A program made the translations under genes and the position numbers. The notes beneath the pieces are model-generated. The model did not search any database. It was not told where the DNA came from and worked only from the letters and a program-made list of their open reading frames with translations. Positions 13,001-25,838 of a stretch of 64,000 bases of DNA are shown one piece after another. This stretch comes from Anthopleura xanthogrammica. Taxonomy: Eukaryota; Cnidaria; Anthozoa; Actiniaria; Actiniidae. Location: assembly GCA_964019055.1 (NCBI GenBank), contig OZ025217.1:5068617-5132616 (forward strand), read 5' to 3'. The first letter of the stretch is position 1; each line of letters starts with the position of its first letter.

Positions 13001-13719
13001 TAAGTGATCTTTCTTATTTTTTACGGTGTAAAATTTACCTTTTTATTACAATTCGGTTTCATTAGAAACACCGACGCAGCCCACACTAGCTTACCGCTAA
13101 TTATCATCTCTATACAGACCTTATACGACCAAAAAAGGTTGAAGGACTCTTGAAGGGGTGAACCGCCAACACCATTCGGTGATTGGCGATTGGTGAGTTA
13201 AAATAACCAAGTAAAATGAACGAGCCATACCTGAACTCGCCATCTAAGGTCTTCACTTAATGGTGCAAACATTTTTTAAGTGTGACTATGAAGAAATTCT
13301 TATGTATTGCCCCACAGTTCTTTTCGGTCTTGCGATCGTCAATCACTGATCGCCATTCGCTGTTTGTCCCTTCAACTTTTTTTAAATAGCCGTAAACAGA
13401 TAAACGTTAGGCCGTGTTAACAACTCACTTATTTCCGTAGAGACTATCTTTAGTGGGAACCGTCGTTAGGACTCGTTGTCTCGCAGTGGTTGCTAAGGCA
13501 ATCAAACCAATGGGAAGCGACCGTCAGCGGTAATGTAGCAAATCACTGATTGGATTGGTCCTGAACCTGTATGGTCATGTTCTCAAATATTGGTTGGCAA
13601 AGGGGGGCAACCAATACGAGGAGGAGCAACTGAACCAATAAGAAGTGACCCTTAGGTCACGTGGTCTTGGTTGCTGGTATATCCTAACAAGACTTATCAA
13701 TACACTTCTCTGTATACAA

Positions 13720-14056
13720 TAGACCTTTCCCCAATTCGCTTGAATGACCACGAAACAATTTTCACCCATGTCACGATATAAGATAGCCACTGACTATGAA
13801 CGAGCCCTGTGATTTTATCCGCTGGCATGGTTTGAGTCTGCGTTGCCAATTCACCGGAAGTGACGTTCTGATGAACTTGCATTTTCGCGCATGTTCGACA
13901 GAATATCGAGCAGATCCGTGCAGAGGTTTCGTCAGTTTCCTTCTCGTTAGAAGAGAGAAATAAGGAAACCTCTGCCAAGCGCTAGCAGGGTAACCTCGCC
14001 TTATTTGAAAACATTGTTTCGTGGTCACTCAATCAAGCGAATTGGGGAAAGTTCTA
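13720..14056. repeat. MITE with 40-bp inverted repeats
   Basis: TAGACCTTTCCCCAATTCGC at the left is complemented by GCGAATTGGGGAAAGTTCTA at the right. The arms continue through CACGAAACAAT/ATTGTTTCGTG. Minus-strand open frames inside are non-coding. Confidence 0.65.
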
Positions 14057-14316
14057 TTTGAAGGTTTTTAAGGAAGTGAAATTTGAACTATATTATATAT
14101 ATAAAGATATTCAATGTCTCACATAGACCGGCACTATGATTGAGAATTTATTTGATGTTTCTTTTTTTTTCCAATTATTTTTATAATTCTTGTATCTTTT
14201 TAACTTCTTGAAAGATGGAAGCACTTCTTTGCATTCTTTGATATTTGTATTTTGAAACAAAACTCGGTAGAATGAAACGAACTCTGTGTAATGAGCCTGC
14301 AGGCAAGCAGCACAGC

Positions 14317-14498
14317 GGTAATATTTTTGGGGTGAATGCTACGTCATAGCCGCCATGCATGTTGGTTGATGATAACAAAGTATTCTTCATTATAGCTTCC
14401 CTCGTTAGATCAACCAAAATGGCGGCTGTCTTATTGTTATTTATATCTCAAGGGATTTTGAGTCATGTGATATTTGGCTGCACCCCAAGAATATTCCA
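14317..14498. repeat. Foldback relic
   Basis: Left words AATATTTTTGGGGTG and AGCCGCCATGCATGTTGGTTGAT are complemented at the right by ATCAACCAAAATGGCGGCT and CACCCCAAGAATATT. The arms are diverged, suggesting an old copy. Confidence 0.45.
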
Positions 14499-17400
14499 GT
14501 ATTTTCCTACAATGGAAATGTACGATTTTTTACATAACTAAGCTTAAAAATTATTTAAAAGCGTCAAAGTTATAATAAAACAATATCAGAACTATAAAAG
14601 TTCAAAAAACATGAAATGAATCTAAGAGACGATTGTTGCTGACCATTATAGAAACGCAGACTCAGCGGTTTTTGTTTGAGCGGGAAACAATCGCCAAATT
14701 GTAGTCTTATATTCAAATTTTATCGATACTTTGTCCTGAAACAATGGTATTGGCTAGTCTAAGTGAGGGTATATGCCTTAGCATTGTCTCATCCGTCGTA
14801 ATTAACCACGTATCGTAATTGGATGATTTACTGAAGGACACTGAACGGGAAGCCATTTCAATGTTACCGCAGTCATGCCGTGTACGTGCTGTAAGTCAGT
14901 ACCGTACGCTCCTACTTTTCCCACGCATCGATCGTTATCATATATCTCATTTTAGCTGTTGCTATAGTAACTTTGAATGCTATATAGTTATGCTTAACAT
15001 TATGCAAATTCCTCGGCGACGGTCAATACCCCACTTACCATAACGAACGCTAGCTCAAATTCGCTAAAATTTAGCAAATTTGTATATCTGTGAACCCGCT
15101 GCTGGGTTATCGTTTCGTTTAAAGAAAAGTAGTTATGGTGCAAGTGAAAGGAAGCTCTTAACTTGTTGACCAAAAAAATATATTACTTCAGTTTCGCTGT
15201 CTTACAATACTACTCCAACTAGATTCTTGTAGTTAAAAAAAGATGTGATGCAAGTGAAAGAGTATTGATAGGCTGTCGACCAACATTCAGGTGGGGGTTT
15301 TCACACTCCCTTCAACACTTTTCCTTTTTAGGTTTCGTTTTAAATCATAATTGTCAATCAGAAAAAAAAAGTGATATATTGCATGGACTGATCAGACTCA
15401 AGAAAATTCTTGGAAAAAAATCGCTCTAGGGCGCGAGATTCATTGCACGAAAGGTAGTTAGTCCTTCTAAACTAATGTAAGCCATTATATCTTAGATATT
15501 ATCGAACACAAATGATGAATGAAGTTCACAAATTACTCGGATAAGAGTTGTAACAACGGCATCCTGTCTCTCTTGGCACTGTACTGCCAGTTTATTTCGC
15601 AATTCCGGGAATTTTTTTAATCTGACTGATGGACAAGACTATCAACACACATCATTTCCTGTCAGAGTTTAGCTAACGGTCGGTTGACGGTGTTAGTGTA
15701 AATAAAGGAATCTTGAGAGAAAAGATCATCTTATTACCTTTCTAATACTTAAACTGCAGGAAAACAGAAATGTCAGAAAGGCCAGAGGATGATAATGCGT
15801 CAGTTTTTATTATACATTCTTTGAAGTCTGTAGACAGGGCTCGCGTACTAATATAGTCAATGTTGATCCAATACAGAAAATAATTAACATTCATCCAAGT
15901 TTTAAGGGCAAAGGTTTTAATTACCTTTTTGATGATTGACCAATCAGAGCGCGCATAATATCCGGATATACTAAGGGTACCCGCGCAAACATGTTTTGAG
16001 TCACATGAAGTCTGCAAGCCTGGCACGGCTAAATAATGTTCGTACTCGGCTGTTATTTCCGTGCGCTGTACAATGTTGGCACTCAAGCTCTAGCAACGAA
16101 CCGCGTGGTTTATTTGGTAAACCACAATTGGCAATTTGCGTGTAACCTATCTTGCTTATCTGTCTCTTTGAACACGAAAACACTCGGGCTGATTCGGGAG
16201 GCACTCGTATCAACGATATCTCCCCGATTATCGTCCGATGACGCAACGACGGCCGGTTTGACGCACCTGTCTTCTCTGTTTCCGAGATATCTCATTCAAA
16301 TACATATATTATTCATATTCTTTCCCTGGTAACATAAGTCAAACACACATAAACAATATTGGCCTGATAGTTCAACGTTCGTGACATTATCCTAAGTATT
16401 TTGGACGATATAAGTGGCGACTGAAACATTTCCTTTTTTGGCAATTTACGGCAGATTATCGCAACTCGATAGCTGCCGCGCCCGGCGACACAAATATTTT
16501 GAAATTAATTCCAAATATTATATTATTATTTATGTCACACTTTATTATTCATCGTAATTGCATGATTTCGGGTATTTCAGTACACTGGTATATCTGAATA
16601 AGTTCTACACTTTTTGTCCTTTTTTTTATGTATTTTCTTCTTTTATTTAGTTCTTCGGTGAACCAACAAAATCGAAAAAAAGGCAAAACATGACAAATTT
16701 AATTGCGAACTTCTTTTCCTGATTAAACAAAAAAGTAAAAATCATCGATGTGGAAAACCTCAATTCAGGAGATATTTTTAGAACTGTAAATTAATATTAA
16801 TGAACTCAAGCCAGCTGTCAGCTGTCCGCGCAGAATATGCGCGCGCATTAACGTCACGAAACTACTTACGTAAGTCACGTCACAGCAGCGATTCAGACGG
16901 AAGAGAAAAACAAATACAGACTATTATGCATCAGGGATGTTCAAGTCCTCTAAGAGAGCTAAAAGCTTGATATGAAAATAAAAGCTGAACTAATGTTTGA
17001 ATAAATCGAGACAAAATCCCCACCCTAGGGGGAGGTATAGGGGAAACGCTTTGGCTCCCCCCCCCCCCTTCCCATCTATTTTACTTTATTCTTGTTTATC
17101 AAAATTCAAATAATATAGTTCCAATACTAGTTGAAACCTATTCCGTACCAATTCCAAAAGCAACAGATTTTTTTTTCATTTCCGTGCTTTCAAGTCAAGG
17201 CGTTTGTTTCATCCAAAAATCTAGGAATTTTAGGTGAATTATTCTTGACTTATAAACCAGGTATCTTCCCTAGGAACTACGCTCTATACTCCCGGGGCTA
17301 CGGTAGCTCTTGCTCGAAACTGAAACAAGGATGTGAAACTCTGGGTCAAAATCTTTATTTAAATTCCATAGTAAGCTTAAAATATCTTTGACAGGAAGAT

Positions 17401-17595
17401 AAAAATGCTGCATTAATTCCTGCAATATATAGTTAATTTTTCTTCAAAATATTAAAATTTGAACCCGAGTACAAAGTATTTTCGAGTAGAATCTGTGTAC
17501 GTGCTCTCTTAACGCATAAATGAGGGAAAATGATATGGTTGCCATGGGAATACGTAATATCCTAAAATATCAGCCAATCAGGAAGAGAGGGTGGG

Positions 17596-17605
17596 TATAT
17601 ATAAT
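17596..17605 (+). promoter_or_regulatory. Candidate TATA box of the Bcl-2 gene
   Basis: TATATATAAT about 115 bp upstream of the Bcl-2 start codon, in a plausible position for a core promoter with a short 5' UTR. Based on sequence and spacing only. Confidence 0.35.
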
Positions 17606-17719
17606 ATATATCAAGGTGGTTGCTCAACAAGCGTGACTGACTGGAAAGATAAACCAGAAAGAGATAACAACTAAATTAAAAGAGAAAACTTGTTTTTAAC
17701 CAAAGAAGACAGTATAAAA

Positions 17720-19611
17720 ATGGCCCTTATTTCGAGCTATGACAATGTTGGTAATCCTTCTGCGAGAAAAATGAAGACAACAGTGGAAAAAGTCGCCCAA
17801 GAGTTAGCGAAGGACTTCGTAAATTACAGGCTTGGGAAGGGAACGCGACTCAATACCAAGACTGCTGCTTTACTTCGCAAGTTAAGCAAAGAAATTGAGA
17901 AGAAACATGAACCATTATTTAAAAACATGTGCGATCGTTTGAATCTTAACGAAAGAACTGCTTCTCAGACCTTCGTTGAAGTCGCCGATGAGATTTTGGG
18001 CAAGGAAATCAACTGGGGAAGAATTGTCACACTTTATACTTTCGCTGGAAGGGTTGCTGTTTATTTCGAAGAACATGACATTAAAATCAGTGATGAAATA
18101 GCCAATTGGCTAGGAAATTATGTAGCTGGAAAATCAGAATGGATACGAAAAGCTGGTGGATGGGTAAGTTAACTTTCATTTTACTCAAAGACTTCCTGTT
18201 TTTGCCGTTAGGGTTTCCTTGAAATTACTTTTATTTTCGTGAATTAAGAGTATAAACTATATAGGTTAAGCGTAGGTCATGTTTGCTCAAACTTTCTGCA
18301 GTCTGTTGTGGCAACTAGGGATTTTTTTTGGCAAATTTGTGCTATGTTTAACTCAGGAAGAAGGGTATTTCGTAATCACAGGAAGATTTTAAGACTGGCT
18401 TCATTCATTGTTGTGTGGCTTGCATAATTAATACGTTTACGCGGGTGGCCGTATTTTCCCCGGAATGTCCTGACAACAGGAAAATGATTTAAAAAAAGGC
18501 TTTTTCAGACATCGGAAATGTATTAGGAATGCCAAAATAATGATTTTCTTGGTGAAAATTCTTGGTTTTTACTGTAATGAAAGAGTCATTTCAGCAACAA
18601 GCCTTCAACTCGTTGTAAGCAGAGTACTAGTAGCGATAACAGCAGAATAGAAAGAACTGTGACCTTAAATGGAAACTACGGCATTCTGAACATTTCAACA
18701 CTTCCTGGGTGTTCGGCAAGGTTCCAAAATCCAAAAAAATAAAATTGGCCTTCGATTTTTCATAGGATGCGTGTCTTCTATCACGCGGAGAGAACGACAA
18801 TTAACATCTTAATGGTTTACTGCAAACCGAGAATTTCCCACATAAATCACTAGAGCAAATATTTCAAATTTCCAATTCGGTTTTAAGAAATCGAAATCTT
18901 CAACAGAAATAAAATTTTCACTTTTTAATCTAATTTTTCCTTCAGAAAATCTGAAATATGGTTTATACTACTGTTTTCAGATGATTTCTGAGCTTGTTTC
19001 TTCTAAAAACTAGAAAAGATTATATTGTAAACAGGCTATTTCAAGAAAAAATTTCAGAAATTTTGTTGACATCAATGAAATCATGCATAAAATATCCAGA
19101 ATTTTCTTGTTCTTTTCCTTTCTTTTCTGTTAGTTTAAGGTGTAAATTTTCTGGAAAAATATGAAAATTTTTGCTCTTTTTGCTTGTTTTGGTCTATCAT
19201 GAATTATTGTCAGAGAGATTAAGCAACACCAGTGTGAGACGTGATTATTTCAAATTGCTTGCAGGGGCAAATAGAAGCTGAGCTTTTGTGATTGTCAACA
19301 TGTCTTCTAGTTTGTTTATTTCTGCTTTGATAGTTATCATATTTTGTTTGGCAGCTTCTGGAAGTGAAATTCTTTATTTAAAATAGAATTCAGAACAAGA
19401 AGGATTCTGGCTTATTGATGTTACTAAGCTTTAATTTCTTTATTATCTCGTATTCTAATCATTTTTTCCTTTTTATGTATCTCTACAGGAGGCTTTTAAT
19501 GAACAATTCAAAGACGTACAAGAAGAGAATGAAAAATTTTGGTGGAATGGATTGCTGTGTACAACACTTGGTCTCGGAACATTAGCTGCAGTGTTTTACG
19601 TCAAGAGCTAA
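17720..19611 (+). CDS. Bcl-2 family protein, anti-apoptotic type
   Basis: Two exons, 17720-18163 and 19489-19611, give 188 residues; the intron is phase 0. Multi-domain Bcl-2 fold protein expected at mitochondrial or ER membranes, where it controls outer-membrane permeabilisation. BH1 carries NWGR at 98-101; BH2 is WIRKAGGW at 141-148; residues 170-186 form a C-terminal membrane anchor ending in KS. An N-terminal amphipathic helix (about 16-37) sits in the BH4 position. The intron falls directly after the BH2 tryptophan, the conserved intron position in vertebrate Bcl-2 and Bcl-xL. The BH3-like helix (about 51-67, LLRKLSKEIE) lacks the usual Gly-Asp pair, and the NWGR plus BH4 pattern favours a pro-survival role. 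The ATG at 17720 is chosen because only a TTG precedes it in frame. AATAAA follows at 20241. Confidence 0.88.
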
Positions 19612-21582
19612 AACAGAATTTAAGCCAAGAAAGACAGATAATTTCAACATGCCCAAGGCATACTGAACATTGGCCTGCACCAGTAGACCAAAACTTGTCT
19701 GTATTGTATAGACAGTTGGACAGCTCAGTCCAAGAAAGCCAAGAGAGTAAACAGAGAAACGTGATATATCGCACAGGCTCAGAGTCCTGTCACCAGTATT
19801 TCTAGGAAATCTAGAAGAACAATGTTGTCCCGGCTTCCAAGAAGCTATTAATATAAACAAAGAAAGAATATGTATGGCCAAAGGCCAAGTTATATAGTAT
19901 ATAGGACATCTGTCTAATGTCATGCCTTGCTCATGTGACTGGGCAAAGGAAGCCGCTTAATTTCATCACCCAAGTTATTTTTGAACACTTTGTTTTTACA
20001 GCATTTTCTTTTCATGTTTTTACAGAGCATTCACTCTTATAACTCACAAACCAAGGACCTAATTTGAAATACCACTTCAAGGATTATTTCATAAGTGACT
20101 CTGACAGGGTATATGGAAGAGCAACAAACTTTTCAAATGTAAACTATCCTCAATGAGTTCACTCCTGAAATATTTTTTGGATGGTATGGATCATTGGTCT
20201 TAACTTTTAGAATAACTAAAACTAATTTTTAAGACTTTAAAATAAAGCTTTTTAGAACATCTTAAAATGTACTTTTTTTTACCCGGCTTGCAGATGCTTT
20301 TTCTACCTTCTATTTTGGTTCACATTTTAGGCTTTGATCCAACTCAGCCTTATGGAGGGAAAGAAATGACTGCTTGCAAAGTATTTTTTGAAGATAGTAA
20401 GATAAAATTGAATACTGGTAAAAGTTTTGAAGTACAGCATAAGTGAAACTTGTAAATTCAGAGAACTGTTGCATTAATGAGAACAACATTGGAATACAGG
20501 CATGCATGACAATAGCACAAAGTCCAAAGCGTGCCTTTTCAATAGTCTATATGTGTGTATGCATGTAGGTTGATTGATGACATACGCTCTTTAGGGGCAT
20601 TAGTCATGTGAGGGATTTGTGGTCAACGACATGCATATGCATATACATGTACTATTATATAGTACAGTAAGATAACATTTGTATATTTGTATAAGTTAGT
20701 TATGGGTTATAAAATTTACAGTTAATTATAATATGTTGAAAGAAAAAAAAAGGAAAAAATATAATTATATTTAAAAGATTTTAAATTGTATCCTTAGTTC
20801 ATTGTCTATTGAAAAATTCTTGACTCAATATTACTTCCTATTGCCTCAGTCTTCCCTCTTCCACATCCCAAATCCTCATAACACAGGACCCCCATAATTT
20901 GGAGTTTGGAGTAGCCTGGTTTGTCAGTTGAATGTCAAACCCTAGGAAGAAGCAGCAGAATGAAATGAAAAGTGGGGAGGGGGGATGAGTGAGAATAAAA
21001 AAAAACCACCAACCAAAAAAAAAAAAGAAAGAAACTCCAACCAAAATAACAGCAAACCAAAAAAAATAAATAAATAAAAACAGACATTAAGGTTACTTTA
21101 TTTTCTTCATTTTCGTCACAAAATGCAAAGTTAAATTCTCAAAAAGAGCATCCCCACCTTTGTAAAATGGTGATGCTAGAGCACTCCCAGCTCTGCCACC
21201 TATGATCAGAAGAAAGAAATCCAATTTGACCTGCGGGAGGGGTGGGTAGCGGCTGTCACAGGCTAATTTGACCTTTTGATGTTTTAATATAAGAGTGTGA
21301 GAATATTGAACAGGCCGGGAGTGGTTAGCCTGTGTTGTGTCTGTCGGTCCTGTGATACTCGTACTCAGGCTAGTGATTCAGTGTGCTCTACGGCACGCAT
21401 CATATCGAGACGTCGTCATAGCGTTCATCACGTGTCTTCAAATGCATATATCATATATACATCTCACGAGACACTATAACATAATCGTAAACTAGCACAA
21501 AAAAGTAATTACAAGAGATTACTACTCTTTTATAAATGATCCAACGCTCAAAACTGAAATCCTAGTGTATAAATCAAGCAAT
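19612..21582. other. 3' UTR of Bcl-2 gene and spacer
   Basis: 19612-20250 is probably 3' UTR, closing with a polyadenylation signal at 20241-20246. 20840-21070 is purine/pyrimidine-skewed low-complexity sequence with A-runs. No exon or clear transposon was recognised; 21290-21580 probably includes the ZIP 5' UTR. Confidence 0.45.
20241..20246 (+). terminator. Polyadenylation signal AATAAA (Bcl-2 gene)
   Basis: Canonical AATAAA 630 bp after the Bcl-2 stop codon, followed within 40 bp by a T-rich run (TTTTTTTT near 20272) that could serve as the downstream element. Confidence 0.5.
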
Positions 21583-22626
21583 ATGAGCCATTTAGTCATC
21601 AAACTAATCGTTATTTTCGGTATTTTTCTTTTAACTCTTGTTGCTGGTATCCTTCCTTACAAGATCGGCCATGGCGGCCCTGGGAGACTTGATCGCAGAC
21701 GACGTATTTTATCCTACTGTAACTGCTTTGCTGGCGGAGTATTCCTTGCTACAAGCCTCCTAGATTTATTGCCAATGATACGAGAGAAGTTCCACGCGGT
21801 TTTTCAGGAGAGAAAAACGTCAACTGTTTTTCCAGTAGCTGAGTTTACGACTTGCATTGGTTTTTTTATCGTTCTTGTATTAGAGCAAGTAATTCACACT
21901 TTCCATGATAGTTCATTATTTCATGGACATGGTCATGGAGGCGACGATACTACAGAACCGTTGTTGAATTCAGCAGTACGTCAAGGACATGTTCATCCAG
22001 TATCAAGGGAAGATAGTACTGATTCATTCGCAACGGGAACTGCTACTAATGGAATCAGTCGTGGTCCGAACGCTATCCAGAGAAAAGAAAAACACGAAAC
22101 AGAAGGCTCCATTAGGACGTACATTCTGGTATTTGCTCTGTCCTTGCATTCAGTCTTTGAAGGACTTGCTCTGGGATTGATTGTCGAGTTAGATCGACTT
22201 GCTCAGATTGCCACAGCAGTTACAATTCACAAATCGATAATTGCATTTAGTTTGGGAGTGAGCATGGTGCAGCATCAGATGGGAATTAGAACAATTGTAA
22301 AGGCTGCTTTGATATTTTCTTTCATGGGGCCTATAGGTATCGCAATTGGAATAGCTGTCCTCGATTCATCTTCACGGTTCAGCAGCAATCTGGCATCTGG
22401 GATTCTCCAAGGAATTGCAAATGGTACATTCATATTTGTGACTTTCTTTGAAATCCTGCAGCAAGAGCTATCTAGACAAGGGAATAGACTTTTGAAGGTC
22501 TTATTTATGATCGTTGGCTATTCCATAGTTACTGGATTGTTGTATTATGCAAATATCCTGGAAAAGCAATCCCACGCAATTCATGGAACACACCCAACTG
22601 TGGCTGGATTATTCCAAGCTCTCTAG
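21583..22626 (+). CDS. ZIP-family zinc transporter (SLC39A1/2/3 type)
   Basis: Intronless 347-residue membrane protein that should move zinc (or other divalent metal) into the cytosol. Seven to eight hydrophobic segments are visible. A His-rich cytoplasmic loop between TM3 and TM4 has HGHGHGGDD at about 114-122. TM4 carries the ZIP signature HSVFEGLALGL at 189-199, and TM5 has the paired His-Lys (IHK, 215-217); these His and Glu residues form the transport-site metal centre in the family. The short C-terminus and first segment (VIFGIFLLTLVAGILPY) fit the ZIP1-3 subfamily. The ATG at 21583 is the first in frame; the upstream GTG is not used. TATAAA at 21568 is too near the ATG to be a promoter. 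A likely polyadenylation signal is at 23083. Confidence 0.9.
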   Translation: MSHLVIKLIVIFGIFLLTLVAGILPYKIGHGGPGRLDRRRRILSYCNCFAGGVFLATSLLDLLPMIREKFHAVFQERKTSTVFPVAEFTTCIGFFIVLVLEQVIHTFHDSSLFHGHGHGGDDTTEPLLNSAVRQGHVHPVSREDSTDSFATGTATNGISRGPNAIQRKEKHETEGSIRTYILVFALSLHSVFEGLALGLIVELDRLAQIATAVTIHKSIIAFSLGVSMVQHQMGIRTIVKAALIFSFMGPIGIAIGIAVLDSSSRFSSNLASGILQGIANGTFIFVTFFEILQQELSRQGNRLLKVLFMIVGYSIVTGLLYYANILEKQSHAIHGTHPTVAGLFQAL

Positions 22627-22710
22627 TTCATTTCTACCAATTATCAGGTATATATTAATACTAATAAAGCAGTTTTCATATGAGTGGGAAACATATGGTA
22701 CTGACATAGG

Positions 22711-22953
22711 AGTCTTTCATTTAATAGTGTATGGGAGGGGGGTCAGCAAAAATTCTTGTCATCTTTTCATAATTTACCCAACCTCCCATTCCTGGTTGGC
22801 AAAAATATCATAACTCACCTATATTTCGTCCATTTTATTACTAACCCCCTATAAAGCTGCATACAATTAGTAACAACCCCCCAATCTAGCTTCTGAAAAT
22901 AACGTGACGCCCCAATTTTGCCAACTCCCCCATACGCTAATAAATGAAAGACC
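22711..22953. repeat. MITE downstream of ZIP
   Basis: AGTCTTTCATTTAATAGTGT followed by ATGGGAGGGG at the left is complemented by CCCCCATACGCTAATAAATG and AAAGACC at the right. Inner words CAGCAAAAATT/CAATTTTGCC extend the pairing. It may be transcribed as part of the ZIP 3' UTR. Confidence 0.6.
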
Positions 22954-24508
22954 CCTTACAGCATGTACAGCGTCGGTACGACGTGCCATAATAATGAAAT
23001 AGCTTACCATTTCATAGTTATGCTTATGGTAAGATGTGGTATAAGTATGAATACAAATTTGCTATATTGTTTGCCACTCAATAATAAAAAACTGCTCTAA
23101 ATAAATCTCTAGCTAATTACTGTGATTTTCAATATTACATGAATGTGGCCATTCAAATTTGGTTTTTCATTGCCACCAATATCAATCAAGTGTAAATGTG
23201 CATCAAAAAAAGAAAGTTCCACATTCAGCTACAGTACCAGCTACAGCTAAAACTGTGATAAAATGAAACATATTCCTTGTTCTGCATTTCTCCAAGGAGC
23301 TGATGAATTGTTAATTTCCCCTGATGAGAAGTTTATCAGCTCTTGGATCTGTTTTTGTAAATTTAAAGGTGATGCAAAGAAATTAGCCCAATAAGGATAA
23401 AGTATGTATACATACATGTATGTGCTAAGTCAAAATTATGCTCCCTTAGCTTGCTGACAGAAGGAAGGATGTTGATGTTTCATAATAATTATTGACTGAC
23501 AAAAGGTTCCCTCGGAACATCCTTTTACGAAATCACAAAACCTAACATTACGAAAATACATACATATATATATGTATATTTTAGGCAAAATCCAACTTTA
23601 TGACAAGGAAATTTAAGGGTGAAATTTAAATACATTTTCTGAGATTTTCTATTTCTTGTATATTGATTAAGGAAACAGTATAGGAAATTATTATGCTATA
23701 TCAAGAGGGTATTCCTAAAAAGAGTAATAAATTCCACTAACTCAAGATCTTTTAGGCCTAACTTTTTGAATCCAAATTATAGTATCATCAAGGAGTATAT
23801 CTTTGAGGCCATGGAATTACATTAGACATTAGATATTTAGGAATGCAAACTTTTGAAAAAATGTGACGATTATGTATGACATGACAAACAAATGAGTGTT
23901 TGACTTTAAAGAAAAAGACAAAAGATGGGTAAAGATTTTTGAAGCTTAAAAAATTAACTAAGTTATTCACATTAATCTGTCTACTAATAATATTTGGGTT
24001 TGATATTAGGGGACAAGGTTAAATTATTATTGGGTTTTTGACGTCATTTTAATTGGATTGAACCAAAAAAATTGTCATTCATTGTTTTTGTTATCAATAT
24101 CAACCAATATGGACAGCTTGGCTTTTGCTATTTATAGTTCAAGTTGTGTATCGAATGGATCAATCTCATATGAATGCAAAAACGTGTGCACATATGTGAC
24201 GCTCTTTCTAAAATTTTTACAACTATTTACATAATTGTGTGACCCAGACAGCTACCCATGTTTAAAGATCATAAATAAATAAATGAAAATTAATACCATT
24301 GAATACAATTCTTATTGATTATGTTTGATGCAAGAATTTTTAAGCTACATAAATCTTGCTTGATTATCAAAAGAAAAGACAATTTAAGTTAGAATATAAA
24401 AGATAAAATAAGAAATGCAAAGTAGAGTTATAAAGATATTATTTTAAGAGAAAATCGAGGAAAGAAATCATAAATTTTGTATAAGAAAGAGATGTTGCTT
24501 TATAGATA

Positions 24509-24945
24509 CAGTAAACACCTAGTAAGAACCTAGATTTTATCGAGTCTGGCAAAATAGGTTATTATATTTTGGGGTAGTTACTGACAATTTAGGCAAAATA
24601 GGTTCCTAATAGGTTCTTAAAATTTCTTTAAGGGAAATGCTAGAAAATCAAAGAAGCATTTTTCCAATGAGCCATGAATACAGTGGGGGAACTGCATGTA
24701 ATAAATTCCTGTAATGTAATGATATTTTTTTGGAAGGGCCAAATGTATAGCAAATTCATATTTTATAGTATTTTATAGTCCCAAATTTTGGCTACAGCAC
24801 TGTTTCATTATTCAGAGTGACTCTTCACATAAGAACCTTGTGGCTTTGGTTGGCTAAACAGGTTCTTATATTTTGGGGTATCAAAGTCCAAAATTTCTGC
24901 CTACAGGTTATTAACCACTAGGTTTTTACACGCGGGTGTTTACTG
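24509..24945. mobile_element. TA-flanked (mariner-type) MITE
   Basis: Ends CAGTAAACACC / GGTGTTTACTG, each bordered by TA (24507-24508, 24946-24947). The inverted repeats extend imperfectly through CTAGTAAGAACCTAG / CTAGGTTTTTA. The word ATAGGTT(A/C) with ATATTTTGGGGTA recurs inside. Non-coding derivative of a Tc1/mariner-like transposon. Confidence 0.7.
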
Positions 24946-25700
24946 TACATGTATAGGATATTTTTCTTTGTATTCAAAATCTAAAACAAGTTTGAGGTAG
25001 TAATAACTTGACAAAAGCCAATATTACAGATGCTGGTAGTTGTCTGGAGTGCACAGTTAATTATGAAAGTAGATATAGATTTGATAATCTCTAATTTTGC
25101 AACAAAGAATATTTGTTGTGAGTGAAGTAAAGGCTCAATCTCACAGCACAAATCTTAGTTGCAATAGAGCAGATTTCATACGAGTGTGAAAAGTCATGGC
25201 ACACAGCATGGTCAAGGGATGGCACAGTCATGGATTGGAGGGGCTAATCATCCTTGCTTGCAGCTGAAGAGCCGAATTACGATTCAGCTCAATGTGGTCG
25301 AGTCTAAGGCATACGAAGGCGCCTTCGGCAGCCGCCATACGACTCATGTCTGACCACGGAGCACAGCTCAGATTGAATTAGGGTTGTTTTTTTTTTTGTT
25401 TTTTTTTGTTGCCCGGATCAATCATATATAGTCCAACCTTTTAGGGGTTGAAATAAACATGGCATCAACAGCTCTTTTAATTTAAATGTACCTTTTAGGG
25501 TTCATTTTCGAGACCAACCACTGATCGGGCTACCATCGGACAAAGGGAGTACCCCCTGGGGTTTCATCTTTTATCCAAACACCTAGAAGTTGGGTAAAGT
25601 AACTTGTGCCTTATTTTTTCAACCCAGTTCTCGGTGTTCAGATATCATAGATGAAATACTCTTCTTGTCTTTGAAATATTTATACCATTACCCTTGGATA

Positions 25701-25838
25701 GAGTGCAAACAATATATCTGTTAAACAGTTATATTAAATAGTACAATTTTGTGCAAATTCTATTGTTTTCTATTGTTTAATAAGCACTATTTTGTACTAT
25801 ATAGTAATTTGTATTTCACGGATATATTGTTTGCACTC
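25701..25838. mobile_element. Small TA-flanked MITE
   Basis: Inverted ends GAGTGCAAACAATATATC / GATATATTGTTTGCACTC with TA on both sides (25699-25700, 25839-25840). The centre holds short words such as CTATTGTTT and TAGTAC. An older relative with the same ends (AGAGTGC... and ...TTTGCATTCTA) lies at about 39554-39712. Confidence 0.7.

Larger units (their letters stand above)
12926..17719. other. Spacer between receptor and Bcl-2 gene
   Basis: Contains the hammerhead-like hairpin (12968-13000) and MITEs at 13720-14056 and 14317-14498. Around 15742-16086 an open frame on the minus strand lies in repeat-like sequence (IKTDALSSSGLSDISV) with no recognised domain, and is not called. CA-rich and pyrimidine runs are scattered through 16500-17400. 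No supportable exon. Confidence 0.5.

Noticed and set aside
14819..15043. Possible exon with a GTAAGT donor near 14890
   Set aside because: No recognisable domain and no partner exon in frame.
15742..16332. Overlapping open frames on both strands upstream of the Bcl-2 gene
   Set aside because: No recognised domain, no splice context, and the sequence looks like a dispersed repeat.
21568..21573. TATAAA as the ZIP promoter
   Set aside because: It is only 10-15 bp upstream of the start codon, too close for a TATA box with a 5' UTR.
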